A stretch of DNA of 64,000 nucleotides from Thiohalobacter thiocyanaticus. GTDB lineage: Bacteria; Pseudomonadota; Gammaproteobacteria; Thiohalobacterales; Thiohalobacteraceae. The notes beneath the pieces are model-generated. The model was not told the origin of the DNA, made no database searches, and was given only the letters and a program-made list of their open reading frames with translations. Positions 39,430 through 46,438 of the stretch are shown in pieces; position 1 is the stretch's first letter; every line of letters begins with the position of its first letter. Position numbers and translations under genes: made by a program. The stretch lies in assembly GCF_003932505.1 (NCBI RefSeq), contig NZ_QZMU01000001.1, forward strand, positions 2,046,001 through 2,110,000, read 5' to 3'.

Positions 39430-41598
39430 GTGATAACCGAAATACAGATGGATGCGGTTGCTAGTTTTAGGCATGCAACATCGCTTGTGACAGACAAAAA
39501 AATCAATCTGGTCTATGGCCTAAACGGAACTGGCAAATCGACAATCTCGAACTTCCTTTATGAGCCGTATGACCTTGCTTTTGTTCAGTGCAGAAAAACA
39601 CCGGAACAGTCAGCCCCTATTCTCGTCTACAACCAGAAGTTTATTCGAGACAACTTTTTCGTTGCAGACAGCCTCAAAGGGATATTCAGCCTCTCAAAAG
39701 AGAATGCGGCAGCCGAAAAAGCGATTGCCGAAGCAACAAAAAGACAATCAGCACTGGAGCAGTCACTGCAATCAAAGCGAAGCGCAAAAGAACGTGTCAC
39801 CCAGGAGTTTTCAAAGCAGAAACAGCGTGCTGCGGAGGAAAGCTGGAATATCAAGAAGACCTATACGGGCGGAGATCGCGTCCTTGAGTATTGTCTTGAA
39901 GGCCTGAAGGGACAGAAGGAAAAATTGTTCGCCCACCTGCAAGGCATCGTCAAGCCAACCGAAGAACCAGAAAAGAATATCCAAGTACTCCGCAAAGAAG
40001 TGGAGGCGCTTAAAGGAGATGATGCTCAGCCACAACAACGGATGGCGGCGCTAGCATTCCAAGCTCATGATGTTGAGTCTGATCCAATTTTCGGTAAATC
40101 CATACTAGGCAACACAGATAGTGAAGTTGCAGCTCTCATTGAGCAGCTCGGAAACTCAGACTGGGTAAAGCAGGGGCTTGAATATCTACCAGGCGGGTTG
40201 GGAGAAAGTCAGGTGCAATGCCCCTTCTGCCAAGAGAGCACTATTTCCGCGCAATTTGTTGATAGCGTGAAGTCGTATTTCGACGTGAGCTATCAGAAAC
40301 AACTGGATGCGCTAGATGAACTCTTGAAGAGATATAGAGCGGCCATTGATGGACTACCCGCACTTGCGGCCTTCACAGATCACGCTTTCGCACAGGAACG
40401 CAAAAACGAAATCGCCAACAAATATCAGCTGGTCATTGCTGGCCTACGAAGCAACATCGGGCAGATCGAAGATAAAATTAAAAGTCCAAAATCCCCGGTT
40501 ACACTGTCCAACACAAGAGAAGTATTGGCGGACTTTAATCGAGAGGTTGCTGCGATTAATAACTCAATAGATGAGTACAACCAAAGACTACAGAATCGCG
40601 AAGCTACGCTCGAAAAGTTAAATGGTGAGTTTTGGCAATTAATGCGATGGCAGTATGATCAAACAATATCGAGATTTGAGCAAGATCGAAAAGCCGCAAA
40701 CCAAAAGCTCAAAGACTTGGATGCAGAGATCGGAAACGTTAACTCCGATCTGATTAAGGTTAGGGGTCAGATAACAGAAGCGCAGAAGAAAACCGTAAAC
40801 GTGGACGCGGCGGTTGCTGCAATCAATGCAGGACTTTTGGACCTGGGTATCGACGGTTTTAGCGTAAAGAAGCACTCAGAAAATCTCTATCGCATAGTGC
40901 GTTCGGGCGACTCCAAGGATGCGTTTCACTCCCTAAGCGAAGGCGAGAAGATGATGATCAGCTTCTTATACTTTTGTGAGCTATGCAAAGGTAAATCAAG
41001 CGCCGACGACACTCATGCTCAACGTATTGTCGTTATAGATGACCCAATATCTAGCCTGTCTCACGTGTTCATTTTCAATGTTGGGCGGTTGATTCGGTCT
41101 GTGTTCTTCAGAGGAGAGCGATTCTGTCAGGTGATCGTGTTAACGCACAGCCTTTACTTTTTCTATGAGTTGACTGATCCAAATCACGACCGCAGGGAGA
41201 GCACGCAGAAGCTGTTCAGAATCGCGAAGCCTTCATCCGGTAGCGTCATTCAAGAAATGAAGTACGAGGAGATTCAGAATGATTATCAGGCATATTGGTC
41301 TGTGGTAAATGACCCTAGTCAGCCACCGGCGCTGATTGCGAACTGTATGCGCAACATAGTCGAGTACTTTTTCAGTTTTGTGCGGAAGAAGGATTTGAAC
41401 AACGTTTTTCAGATGCCTGAGCTTCAGGACATGAAATATCAAGCCTTTTGCCGATATATAAACCGGGAATCACATTCGCTGGGCCAAAACATCATCGACA
41501 TGAAAGAGTTCGACTATGCAATATTCAAAGAAGGTCTGAAGTTGGTGTTTGAGAAAACTGAATATCTCGACCACTTTAAAGCGATGTCAAAATGCTAA
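39430..41598 (+). CDS. RloC/PrrC-like AAA ATPase with zinc hook, cassette gene
   Basis: 722 residues from a GTG start. Walker A is GLNGTGKST (30-38). Long coiled coils follow, with a CPFC zinc-hook motif at 264-267 near the middle. The ABC signature SLSEGEKMMISF (501-512) and Walker B RIVVIDDPISSLS come next, as in the AAA_13 family. The C-terminal part has R641 and E645 (MRNIVEY) and H682 (NRESHS), an Arg-x3-Glu ... His arrangement reminiscent of the anticodon nuclease triad of PrrC/RloC. The ATPase assignment is solid; nuclease activity is inference. Large for an integron cassette. A defence role is plausible. Confidence 0.75.
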   Translation: MITEIQMDAVASFRHATSLVTDKKINLVYGLNGTGKSTISNFLYEPYDLAFVQCRKTPEQSAPILVYNQKFIRDNFFVADSLKGIFSLSKENAAAEKAIAEATKRQSALEQSLQSKRSAKERVTQEFSKQKQRAAEESWNIKKTYTGGDRVLEYCLEGLKGQKEKLFAHLQGIVKPTEEPEKNIQVLRKEVEALKGDDAQPQQRMAALAFQAHDVESDPIFGKSILGNTDSEVAALIEQLGNSDWVKQGLEYLPGGLGESQVQCPFCQESTISAQFVDSVKSYFDVSYQKQLDALDELLKRYRAAIDGLPALAAFTDHAFAQERKNEIANKYQLVIAGLRSNIGQIEDKIKSPKSPVTLSNTREVLADFNREVAAINNSIDEYNQRLQNREATLEKLNGEFWQLMRWQYDQTISRFEQDRKAANQKLKDLDAEIGNVNSDLIKVRGQITEAQKKTVNVDAAVAAINAGLLDLGIDGFSVKKHSENLYRIVRSGDSKDAFHSLSEGEKMMISFLYFCELCKGKSSADDTHAQRIVVIDDPISSLSHVFIFNVGRLIRSVFFRGERFCQVIVLTHSLYFFYELTDPNHDRRESTQKLFRIAKPSSGSVIQEMKYEEIQNDYQAYWSVVNDPSQPPALIANCMRNIVEYFFSFVRKKDLNNVFQMPELQDMKYQAFCRYINRESHSLGQNIIDMKEFDYAIFKEGLKLVFEKTEYLDHFKAMSKC

Positions 41599-41628
41599 TA
41601 ATTTTCACCTGAGAGCCGCAAATAAGAA

Positions 41629-41701
41629 GGCCGTAAACGCGGACGCATTCTTCGTTCTCTCTACTCGCTACAAATGCGCCGGTTAAGGCTGGCGTAATGT
41701 C
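41629..41701 (+). other. Possible degenerate attC site (d)
   Basis: GGCCGTAAACGCGGACGCATT on the left faces AATGCGCCGG and GGCGTAATGT on the right, with a 25-base AT-richer loop. Partial arm pairing only, and the outer boxes fit the consensus poorly. Confidence 0.3.
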
Positions 41702-41733
41702 CGCTCATGGTCGCGAAGCGACCACTGAGGAGT
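41697..41733 (+). repeat. GGTCGC hairpin repeat, copy 1 (also left end of the recombinase segment)
   Basis: ATGTCCGCTCAT then the hairpin GGTCGC-GAA-GCGACC. Similar text with a CTGGTCG / GCGAC hairpin occurs at 44598, 45710 and 48718. Its ATGTCCGCT is partly complementary to ATAGTGGACT at 42452 on the far side of the recombinase gene. Confidence 0.6.
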
Positions 41734-41778
41734 TGAGCCATACTCCCGTTCCACCCATCTATGATAGGAGGAACGGCC

Positions 41779-42402
41779 ATGGAAATGCTCCCTTACAATC
41801 CTCAGTCAGCTCCCTGGAACAAGGGCAAGCTCGTAGGCCAGAAGGCTCCTCTGAAAATCAGGGATATCTGGGCAATTCGCATCCGCCTGCAAATATCGAA
41901 CCGACACTGCGACCTGGCACTATTCAATTTGGCGATCGACAGTAAATTGCGGGGCTGTGACCTGATCCGGCTACGCGTCCGGGATGTCTCTCACGGTGGC
42001 CACATAGCCGCCCGAGCGATTATCATGCAGCAGAAGACCCAGCAGCCGGTCCGATTCGAGATCACCGAAGTGACTCGGGATGCCCTGACCAGGTGGATTG
42101 CCGAACGAGGGCTGAGGACGGACGATTTCCTGTTTCCCAGCCGTCGTCGAGGCTCCCCTCATATCACGACTCGCCAGTATGCGAGGATAGTCCATTCATG
42201 GATCGCTGAGATCGGGCTGGCCCCGACCGACTACGGGACCCACTCGCTGAGGCAGACCAAGGTCACTCTGATCTACCGTCGGACGAGGAACCTCAGGGCG
42301 ATACAGCTCCTGCTGGGGCACACCAAACTGGAGAGTACGGTCAGATATCTGTGTATCGAGGTTGACGACGCCCTTGAGATGGCGGAGCAGACCGAGGTCT
42401 AA
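41779..42402 (+). CDS. Stand-alone catalytic-domain tyrosine recombinase
   Basis: 207 residues from the ATG at 41779, preceded by a perfect AGGAGG eight bases upstream. It has only the catalytic domain of the phage-integrase family: R58 (KLRGCDL), K86 (MQQKTQQ), H155 and R158 (THSLRQTK), H181 (LLLGHTKLE) and the nucleophile Y190 (TVRYL), so all catalytic residues are intact. It lacks an arm-binding/core-binding N-terminal domain and the IntI-specific additional helix, so it is not an integron integrase. GC is higher than in the neighbouring cassettes. Target sites are unknown; see the flanking repeats. Confidence 0.85.
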   Translation: MEMLPYNPQSAPWNKGKLVGQKAPLKIRDIWAIRIRLQISNRHCDLALFNLAIDSKLRGCDLIRLRVRDVSHGGHIAARAIIMQQKTQQPVRFEITEVTRDALTRWIAERGLRTDDFLFPSRRRGSPHITTRQYARIVHSWIAEIGLAPTDYGTHSLRQTKVTLIYRRTRNLRAIQLLLGHTKLESTVRYLCIEVDDALEMAEQTEV

Positions 42403-42445
42403 TGGACCCTAGCCGGAGACGGCCGCCGTCGAGGCGGTCGTTTTC

Positions 42446-42715
42446 CGGCACATAGTGGACTTTCGCGCTTGGCTAAGCGGAATTCAGCATATCATCAATA
42501 AGTCACTGTTTTCCCGCTTTGAGGGTAAGAATTGGCGGCCTATTACGATGCGAATGACTTCAGCCAGTCAAGGGAATGCTATTGATTAATATACGAATTT
42601 AGGTGAATATTCCTATAAGGATGCGCCACAATTCGCGGAATCGGGAGTATTGCATGATAGGCAGAATCCTCACTATTACTAATAATACGGATTCCGTATA
42701 ACAAAACTGTTGGGC
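42446..42715 (+). repeat. Leader repeat copy 2 with attI-like end (integron-like)
   Basis: Starts CGGCACATAGTGGACTTT 44 bases after the recombinase stop and matches copy 1 along its length (ATTGGCGGCC, CTATTGATT, GGATGCGCCACAATTCGCGG, ACTATTACTAATAATACGG). It ends GTATAACAAAACT then GTTGGGC (42709-42715), closely resembling the simple site of class 1 attI (CCTAAAACAAA then GTTAGGC). The first gene of the second cassette run starts 18 bases later. Confidence 0.65.
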
Positions 42716-42733
42716 AGCACAAAAGGGGCACTA

Positions 42734-43021
42734 ATGGACGAGTCCGATCGAGAGCGTAAACGGCAGTGGAAAGCACAGCAGCGGGAAGTCGCTCGCGCCT
42801 CGTTCCCTATGTCTGACGCACTCATGGAGGCATTCTTCGATTCGGTGGAAAGCAGCGTGAGCGACAGCGGCTGTGATCATACTTTGCGGTTCACCGGGCA
42901 ATGGATTACAGCGAACCAACAACCCAAAGAACCGCTAATCCATTGGCTAGAAGAGAACGGTGGGTTTTGCGACTGTGAGGTTGTTGCAAACGCCCGCGAT
43001 CACTGGGAGCAGAACAGGTGA
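42734..43021 (+). CDS. DUF2695 family protein, cassette gene
   Basis: 95 residues from the ATG at 42734 (AAAAGGGG ribosome-binding site just upstream). A charged N-terminal helix is followed by CDHTLRFTGQWITANQQ and WLEENGGFCDCEVVANARDHWEQ, the conserved Cys-rich DUF2695 pattern. Function is unknown; the family is common in mobile gene cassettes. It is the first cassette after leader copy 2 and is closed by a perfect attC. Confidence 0.8.
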   Translation: MDESDRERKRQWKAQQREVARASFPMSDALMEAFFDSVESSVSDSGCDHTLRFTGQWITANQQPKEPLIHWLEENGGFCDCEVVANARDHWEQNR

Positions 43022-43037
43022 AGAGTCGAAAGGCAAT

Positions 43038-43115
43038 GCCCAACAAGGCGCTCCAAGCGACGTCCTGGACTACGCTTCGCTTCGTCCAGGCCTCGCTTGA
43101 GCTTTGTCGTTGGGC
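43038..43115 (+). other. attC recombination site (e)
   Basis: A textbook site: outer boxes GCCCAAC (43038-43044) and GTTGGGC (43109-43115), inner arms AAGGCGCTCCAAGCGAC and CTCGCTTGAGCTTTGTC, and a central hairpin GTCCTGGACTACGC / CGTCCAGG. 78 bp. Confidence 0.95.
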
Positions 43116-43136
43116 GGCTGGAACGAGACGTTATCT

Positions 43137-43874
43137 ATGACGGATCGCTATTGGCTAGCGGGTGGTGAGAAGCCTGTTCCACACCTGACTGAAGCTGCAT
43201 TGCGGTTTGCTTCCGAGCATTCACGTTTGCTCGACTTTAACGCGCTCTTTACGCAAGCCATCTTGCAGGACGCTAAGACTGTCGCGCACGATGAGTCCGG
43301 TCTTAAGAAGCAACTTGTTGAGATTGGTCGTCACGAGTCATTGATGCGTGAGGTTGTACTAACGCGCACGATCGACAATCTCCTATGCTATGTAAGCGAC
43401 CTCTTAGGTTTGGTGTTCAAGTTTCGTCCAGAAATGATGAAATCTGGTGAGCAAGAACGACTTGACTTTATCCTTCGTTTCGAAGACATGGATGAGCTCA
43501 GAGCTGCTCTGGCCGAAAAGAGAGTGGAGAAGCTGTCCTTCATGGGATTCCGCGACTTAGCAGATTATGTTCGAGAACACATGGGGTTCGACCTGATAAA
43601 CGGCAACGCCGACATTGAGCGTGCATCACTCCTCGTCGAAATGCGGAACATCTTTGTGCATAACCGTGGGGTGGTGGGTACAGTTTCAGCGCGGCGGTTC
43701 CGTTCGCTCGAGCCTTTGGTTGGGCGGCCTCTTTCGATTACTCATGATGAATTGCGAGAGGAGAGGCAGTTCGTAGAGAACACTGTGATTGATATGGACG
43801 TTAGAGCGATTGCGAAGTATGGGCTGCCGGCAAAGGGGGTTGCTGAGCCGCCGCCGCATCTAATAGGTCCGTAG
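43137..43874 (+). CDS. Candidate HEPN-type RNase, cassette gene
   Basis: 245 residues from the ATG at 43137 (the in-frame start at 43104 lies inside attC (e)). All-helical by appearance. Near the C-terminal third, EMRNIFVHNRG contains R170-N-I-F-V-H175, which fits the R-x4-H catalytic motif of HEPN RNases with the preferred Asn after Arg. No partner antitoxin gene is adjacent. It sits between two well-formed attC sites as a single-gene cassette. Toxin or abortive-infection function is inference; sequence-level family assignment is tentative. Confidence 0.65.
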   Translation: MTDRYWLAGGEKPVPHLTEAALRFASEHSRLLDFNALFTQAILQDAKTVAHDESGLKKQLVEIGRHESLMREVVLTRTIDNLLCYVSDLLGLVFKFRPEMMKSGEQERLDFILRFEDMDELRAALAEKRVEKLSFMGFRDLADYVREHMGFDLINGNADIERASLLVEMRNIFVHNRGVVGTVSARRFRSLEPLVGRPLSITHDELREERQFVENTVIDMDVRAIAKYGLPAKGVAEPPPHLIGP

Positions 43875-43889
43875 TGTGTGCTCGTTACC

Positions 43890-43958
43890 GCCCAACAACT
43901 CGCTACACCTGACTCGCAGCAATTACACGCTGCTCGCGGGTGATATCAATCGTTAAAT
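43890..43958 (+). other. attC recombination site (f)
   Basis: Outer boxes GCCCAAC (43890-43896) and GTTAAAT (43952-43958) fit RYYYAAC / GTTRRRY exactly. Inner arms CTACACCTGAC and GGGTGATATC partly pair; a central hairpin GCAGC / GCTGC is visible. 69 bp. Confidence 0.85.
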
Positions 43959-43968
43959 GTAGATAGCC

Positions 43969-44550
43969 ATGGCTGATGTAGACGATTCATGGGAAAAGTT
44001 CCTCCATCCTGAAACCCTTAAGGGGAATCTGGTCATTATCGGGCTATTCATATCGGCCTTTGAGATTTTCAGAGAAGCCGTTGTCAGCAAGCCGAAGACG
44101 TTTTTCTCAAACGGTTTTGACGAAGATGGTCTGATCCTCGATGACAAGTACAAAGAGGAAGTGCTTTCCAAATCGAAACGAAAGCTTACCGCGTCGTTGC
44201 TTTGGTTCCAGGAAATGGGTGCGATCACCGGAGATGATATAGAAGCGTATCATTCGATCCGTAAACACCGGAACGACGTAACACACGAGATCGTCCGATT
44301 TGTATCTGATGCCGATAGTAATTTTGATCCAGAAATGTTTCAGCGTTTGTTTGCGCTGCTGGACAAGATCGAGAAATGGTGGTTCCAAAACTTCGAAATG
44401 GCGATTAATCCGGAGATTTATCCGGATTCCGTCGATGTCGACGAAGTTGTGGCGGGCCCCGTATGGAGCCTTCAGCTGATGCTGGATATTGCTCTTGGCA
44501 ATGAGCCAGAGGAAGGATACTACTATGAACAGTATCACAAACATACTTAA
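43969..44550 (+). CDS. Candidate HEPN-type protein, cassette gene
   Basis: 193 residues. The central part SIRKHRNDVTHEIVRF contains R101-N-D-V-T-H106, an R-x4-H motif of the HEPN RNase type with the typical Asn-Asp context. An N-terminal hydrophobic helix (about 19-31) and an acidic C-terminus (NEPEEGYYYEQYHKHT) flank it. The stop codon lies inside the next attC box, as is common in cassettes. Whether it cleaves RNA or is a structural HEPN cannot be told from sequence alone. Confidence 0.65.
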   Translation: MADVDDSWEKFLHPETLKGNLVIIGLFISAFEIFREAVVSKPKTFFSNGFDEDGLILDDKYKEEVLSKSKRKLTASLLWFQEMGAITGDDIEAYHSIRKHRNDVTHEIVRFVSDADSNFDPEMFQRLFALLDKIEKWWFQNFEMAINPEIYPDSVDVDEVVAGPVWSLQLMLDIALGNEPEEGYYYEQYHKHT

Positions 44551-44603
44551 CACGGCGCTCAACCGGACGCTTGCACTTCGTGCCGGTTAGCTATGCGTTA
44601 AAG
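44545..44603 (+). other. attC recombination site (g), last of the array
   Basis: Outer boxes ACTTAAC (44545-44551) and GTTAAAG (44597-44603), inner arms GCGCTCAACCGG and CCGGTTAGCTATGC, central hairpin GCAC / GTGC. After it the array ends and chromosomal GC content returns. Confidence 0.85.
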
Positions 44604-44634
44604 TCCGGTTCTGGTCGAAAGCTGGCGTCCTTCC
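44598..44634 (+). repeat. CTGGTCG hairpin repeat, copy 2
   Basis: AAAGTCCGGTTCTGGTCGAAAGCTGGCGTCC, related to the hairpins at 41697, 45710 and 48718. It abuts the terminal attC. Confidence 0.5.
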
Positions 44635-45086
44635 CGCCAAGGTAAGTTGAACGGTTCGCTGTAATTTGAGCCGGATTGCGTCATGCAGCCACTGCGAGTA
44701 GAGGCGTCCGGCGGGTACATTACATCGTGATACTCTCTCGCCCCGAAAGTCCTGTCCCCGCGCGTCCAGGTCGATGGGGGGCGCGATGGTCGCGCAGGTG
44801 CGGAGGCCGGGTAAAACCTGGCAGTCAATCCCTTTTTGTTGTATTTAAATTAAAGGCATGGCCCCCATGTCATGCTTCCGCCTGGCTGGCATGGAGACCT
44901 CGGAAATCTGTTCTAGACTCACGGAAGGTTGATCTGACGGGAGCAGTGTTATGGAAAAAGGGGCCAGTGACAACTGAGAATCGTTCGCACTGTCGCTATA
45001 TGTTGTCACCAGGCCCTTTTCACTCACGCCACCAGTTAAGCTGCATAAAAGCACCTTAAACTGTAATATAAAATGAGGAATCCAAA
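44635..45086. other. Gene-free region upstream of the DsrC-like gene
   Basis: About 450 bases with no credible gene. It contains AT-rich stretches near 44830 (TTTTTGTTGTATTTAAATTAAA) and 45060 (TAATATAAAATGAGG), the latter next to the ribosome-binding site of the DsrC-like gene, and one strong hairpin described separately. Confidence 0.5.
44956..45020 (+). promoter_or_regulatory. Long leader hairpin ahead of the DsrC-like gene
   Basis: AAAAGGGGCCAGTGACAAC pairs almost completely with GTTGTCACCAGGCCCTTTT across a 27-base loop. The right arm ends in four T, so it could act as a terminator/attenuator or RNA control element about 65 bases before the start codon. Confidence 0.55.
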
Positions 45087-45491
45087 ATGGTTGATAAAAA
45101 ATCAAACGCTGATCAATATAGAGATTCTATAGAATCAATGGATGTCAGTGTTGATACTGATATCGATAGCCAGAGTCACACACAGCGGGAACAGGAATTA
45201 CAACGCTGGGATGAAGACCAGGCACGGCGCCTGGCCAGCGAGCAGGGTGTGGAGCTAAGCGAAGACCATTTTAAGGTCATTCATTTATTACGCGACTACT
45301 ACCTGGAAAACGGTTTACCTGAAAGTGGCCGCACACTCGAAGAAATGCTTGATAATAAATTTTCCAGCCAGGGCGGGGTTAAATATCTGCATAAGTTGTT
45401 CCCGGAAGGCCCGGTTACTCAGGGTACGCGTTTTGCCGGCCTGCCAGTTCCAGCGTATAGTGAGGATGAAGGGTTCGGTACTGCCCGTTAG
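45087..45491 (+). CDS. DsrC-family protein lacking both C-terminal cysteines (RspA-like)
   Basis: 134 residues. Residues 40-122 follow the DsrC/TusE fold: RWDEDQARRLASEQGVELSEDHFKVIHLLRDYYLENG, then KYLHKLFPEGP and FAGLPVP. True DsrC has QAC-x-IAGLPKP-x-G-C-V with two sulfur-carrying cysteines; here the first is T114 and the tail is AYSEDEGFGTAR, so there is no cysteine anywhere in the protein. Cys-less homologues have been called RspA and are thought to be regulatory. It cannot carry sulfur like DsrC. The acidic N-terminal extension of about 35 residues is unusual. Confidence 0.85.
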   Translation: MVDKKSNADQYRDSIESMDVSVDTDIDSQSHTQREQELQRWDEDQARRLASEQGVELSEDHFKVIHLLRDYYLENGLPESGRTLEEMLDNKFSSQGGVKYLHKLFPEGPVTQGTRFAGLPVPAYSEDEGFGTAR

Positions 45492-45967
45492 TCTTTTTCA
45501 CTAGACCTGACTCCTTTCCACTGAGCGGGTGCAGGGAGAGACTTTCCCCTGCGTGCCCGTCCGGTAGGGCGGGTCGACGCGAATTAGCCGCATTGAAAAT
45601 CTGCGTTGCTTGGGTTTGTATGTCTGCTTTATAAAGACTCGGCAAAATAGCCTCAGGTCTTCTGTAGGGCGGTGGCAGGAGATCCAGGTGGCCGAATAAA
45701 CTATCGTCTATTTTCGCTTCTGGTCGCGCAGCGACCTTTCTGGAGAAGGGCCGGAGCTGCCCGGGAGGCCAGGCGGGGAAACGGTGGTGTCTGGGAACCG
45801 TTTCCGACACGAGACAGAGAATCGATCGGCCTGGATGCGGTATCCCTGGAACCAGCATTGAGCTCGTTAAGTTAAAATAACAATCTACATTACAATGGCT
45901 TGACTGAATTGTGTTGCCTGGCTGGCGGCGTTAGACTTTTTTTAGGTTTATCCAGGGAGTCTTATCG
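45492..45967. other. Gene-free region upstream of the molybdenum hydroxylase genes
   Basis: 476 bases without a credible gene. It includes hairpin repeat copy 3 near 45710-45745 and, just before the next gene, an AT-rich stretch (AGTTAAAATAACAATCTACATT near 45870) that may hold the promoter. A CAGGGAG ribosome-binding site is near 45952. Confidence 0.5.
45710..45745 (+). repeat. CTGGTCGC hairpin repeat, copy 3
   Basis: TTCGCTTCTGGTCGC-GCA-GCGACC followed by TTTCTGG; nearly the same core as copies 1 and 4. Confidence 0.6.
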
Positions 45968-46438
45968 ATGGCCAAGCTCAAAGTTAATGGACAGGAACAC
46001 GAGGTCGAGGTCGACGGCAGCACGCCGCTGTTATGGGTGCTGCGCGAGCAACTGGGACTGACGGGCACCAAGTATGCCTGCGGTATCGGCATCTGCGGCT
46101 CATGCACGGTGCATGTGGATGGCAAGGCGGTGCGCTCGTGCACCCTGCCGGTTTCCAGCATTGAGGCCGGCCAATCCATCACCACCATCGAGGGCCTGTC
46201 TCCCGACAACTCCCATCCGCTGCAGGCAGCCTGGAAAGCGCTTGACGTGCCCCAGTGCGGCTACTGCCAGCCGGGCATCATCATGGCCGCGGCGGCACTG
46301 CTCAACGAAAACCCCGATCCCAGTGATGCCGATATCGACGCCAGGGTCGACAACATCTGCCGCTGCGGCACCTTCAATCGGGTACGCCGCGGTATCCACC
46401 AGGCGGTGAAGCACATGAAAGGCGGGAGGTCAGCATGA
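45968..46438 (+). CDS. IorA-type [2Fe-2S] subunit of a molybdenum hydroxylase
   Basis: 156 residues, the small electron-transfer subunit of xanthine-dehydrogenase-family enzymes related to isoquinoline 1-oxidoreductase. The plant-type cluster ligands are in CGIGICGSC and the later Cys of VRSC; the second cluster ligands are in QCGYCQPG and ICRCGTF. No signal peptide. Its stop overlaps the start of the large subunit by four bases, so the two are made together. The real substrate is unknown. Confidence 0.92.
   Translation: MAKLKVNGQEHEVEVDGSTPLLWVLREQLGLTGTKYACGIGICGSCTVHVDGKAVRSCTLPVSSIEAGQSITTIEGLSPDNSHPLQAAWKALDVPQCGYCQPGIIMAAAALLNENPDPSDADIDARVDNICRCGTFNRVRRGIHQAVKHMKGGRSA

Noticed and set aside
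41779..42402. Integron integrase (IntI) for the array
   Set aside because: The protein is only about 207 residues, lacks the N-terminal domain and the IntI-specific helix, and points the same way as the cassettes instead of divergent from attI.
37239..42715. Composite transposon bounded by the two 265-bp repeats
   Set aside because: No transposase, no target-site duplication seen, and both copies are leaders placed before cassette runs; a duplicated platform is simpler.
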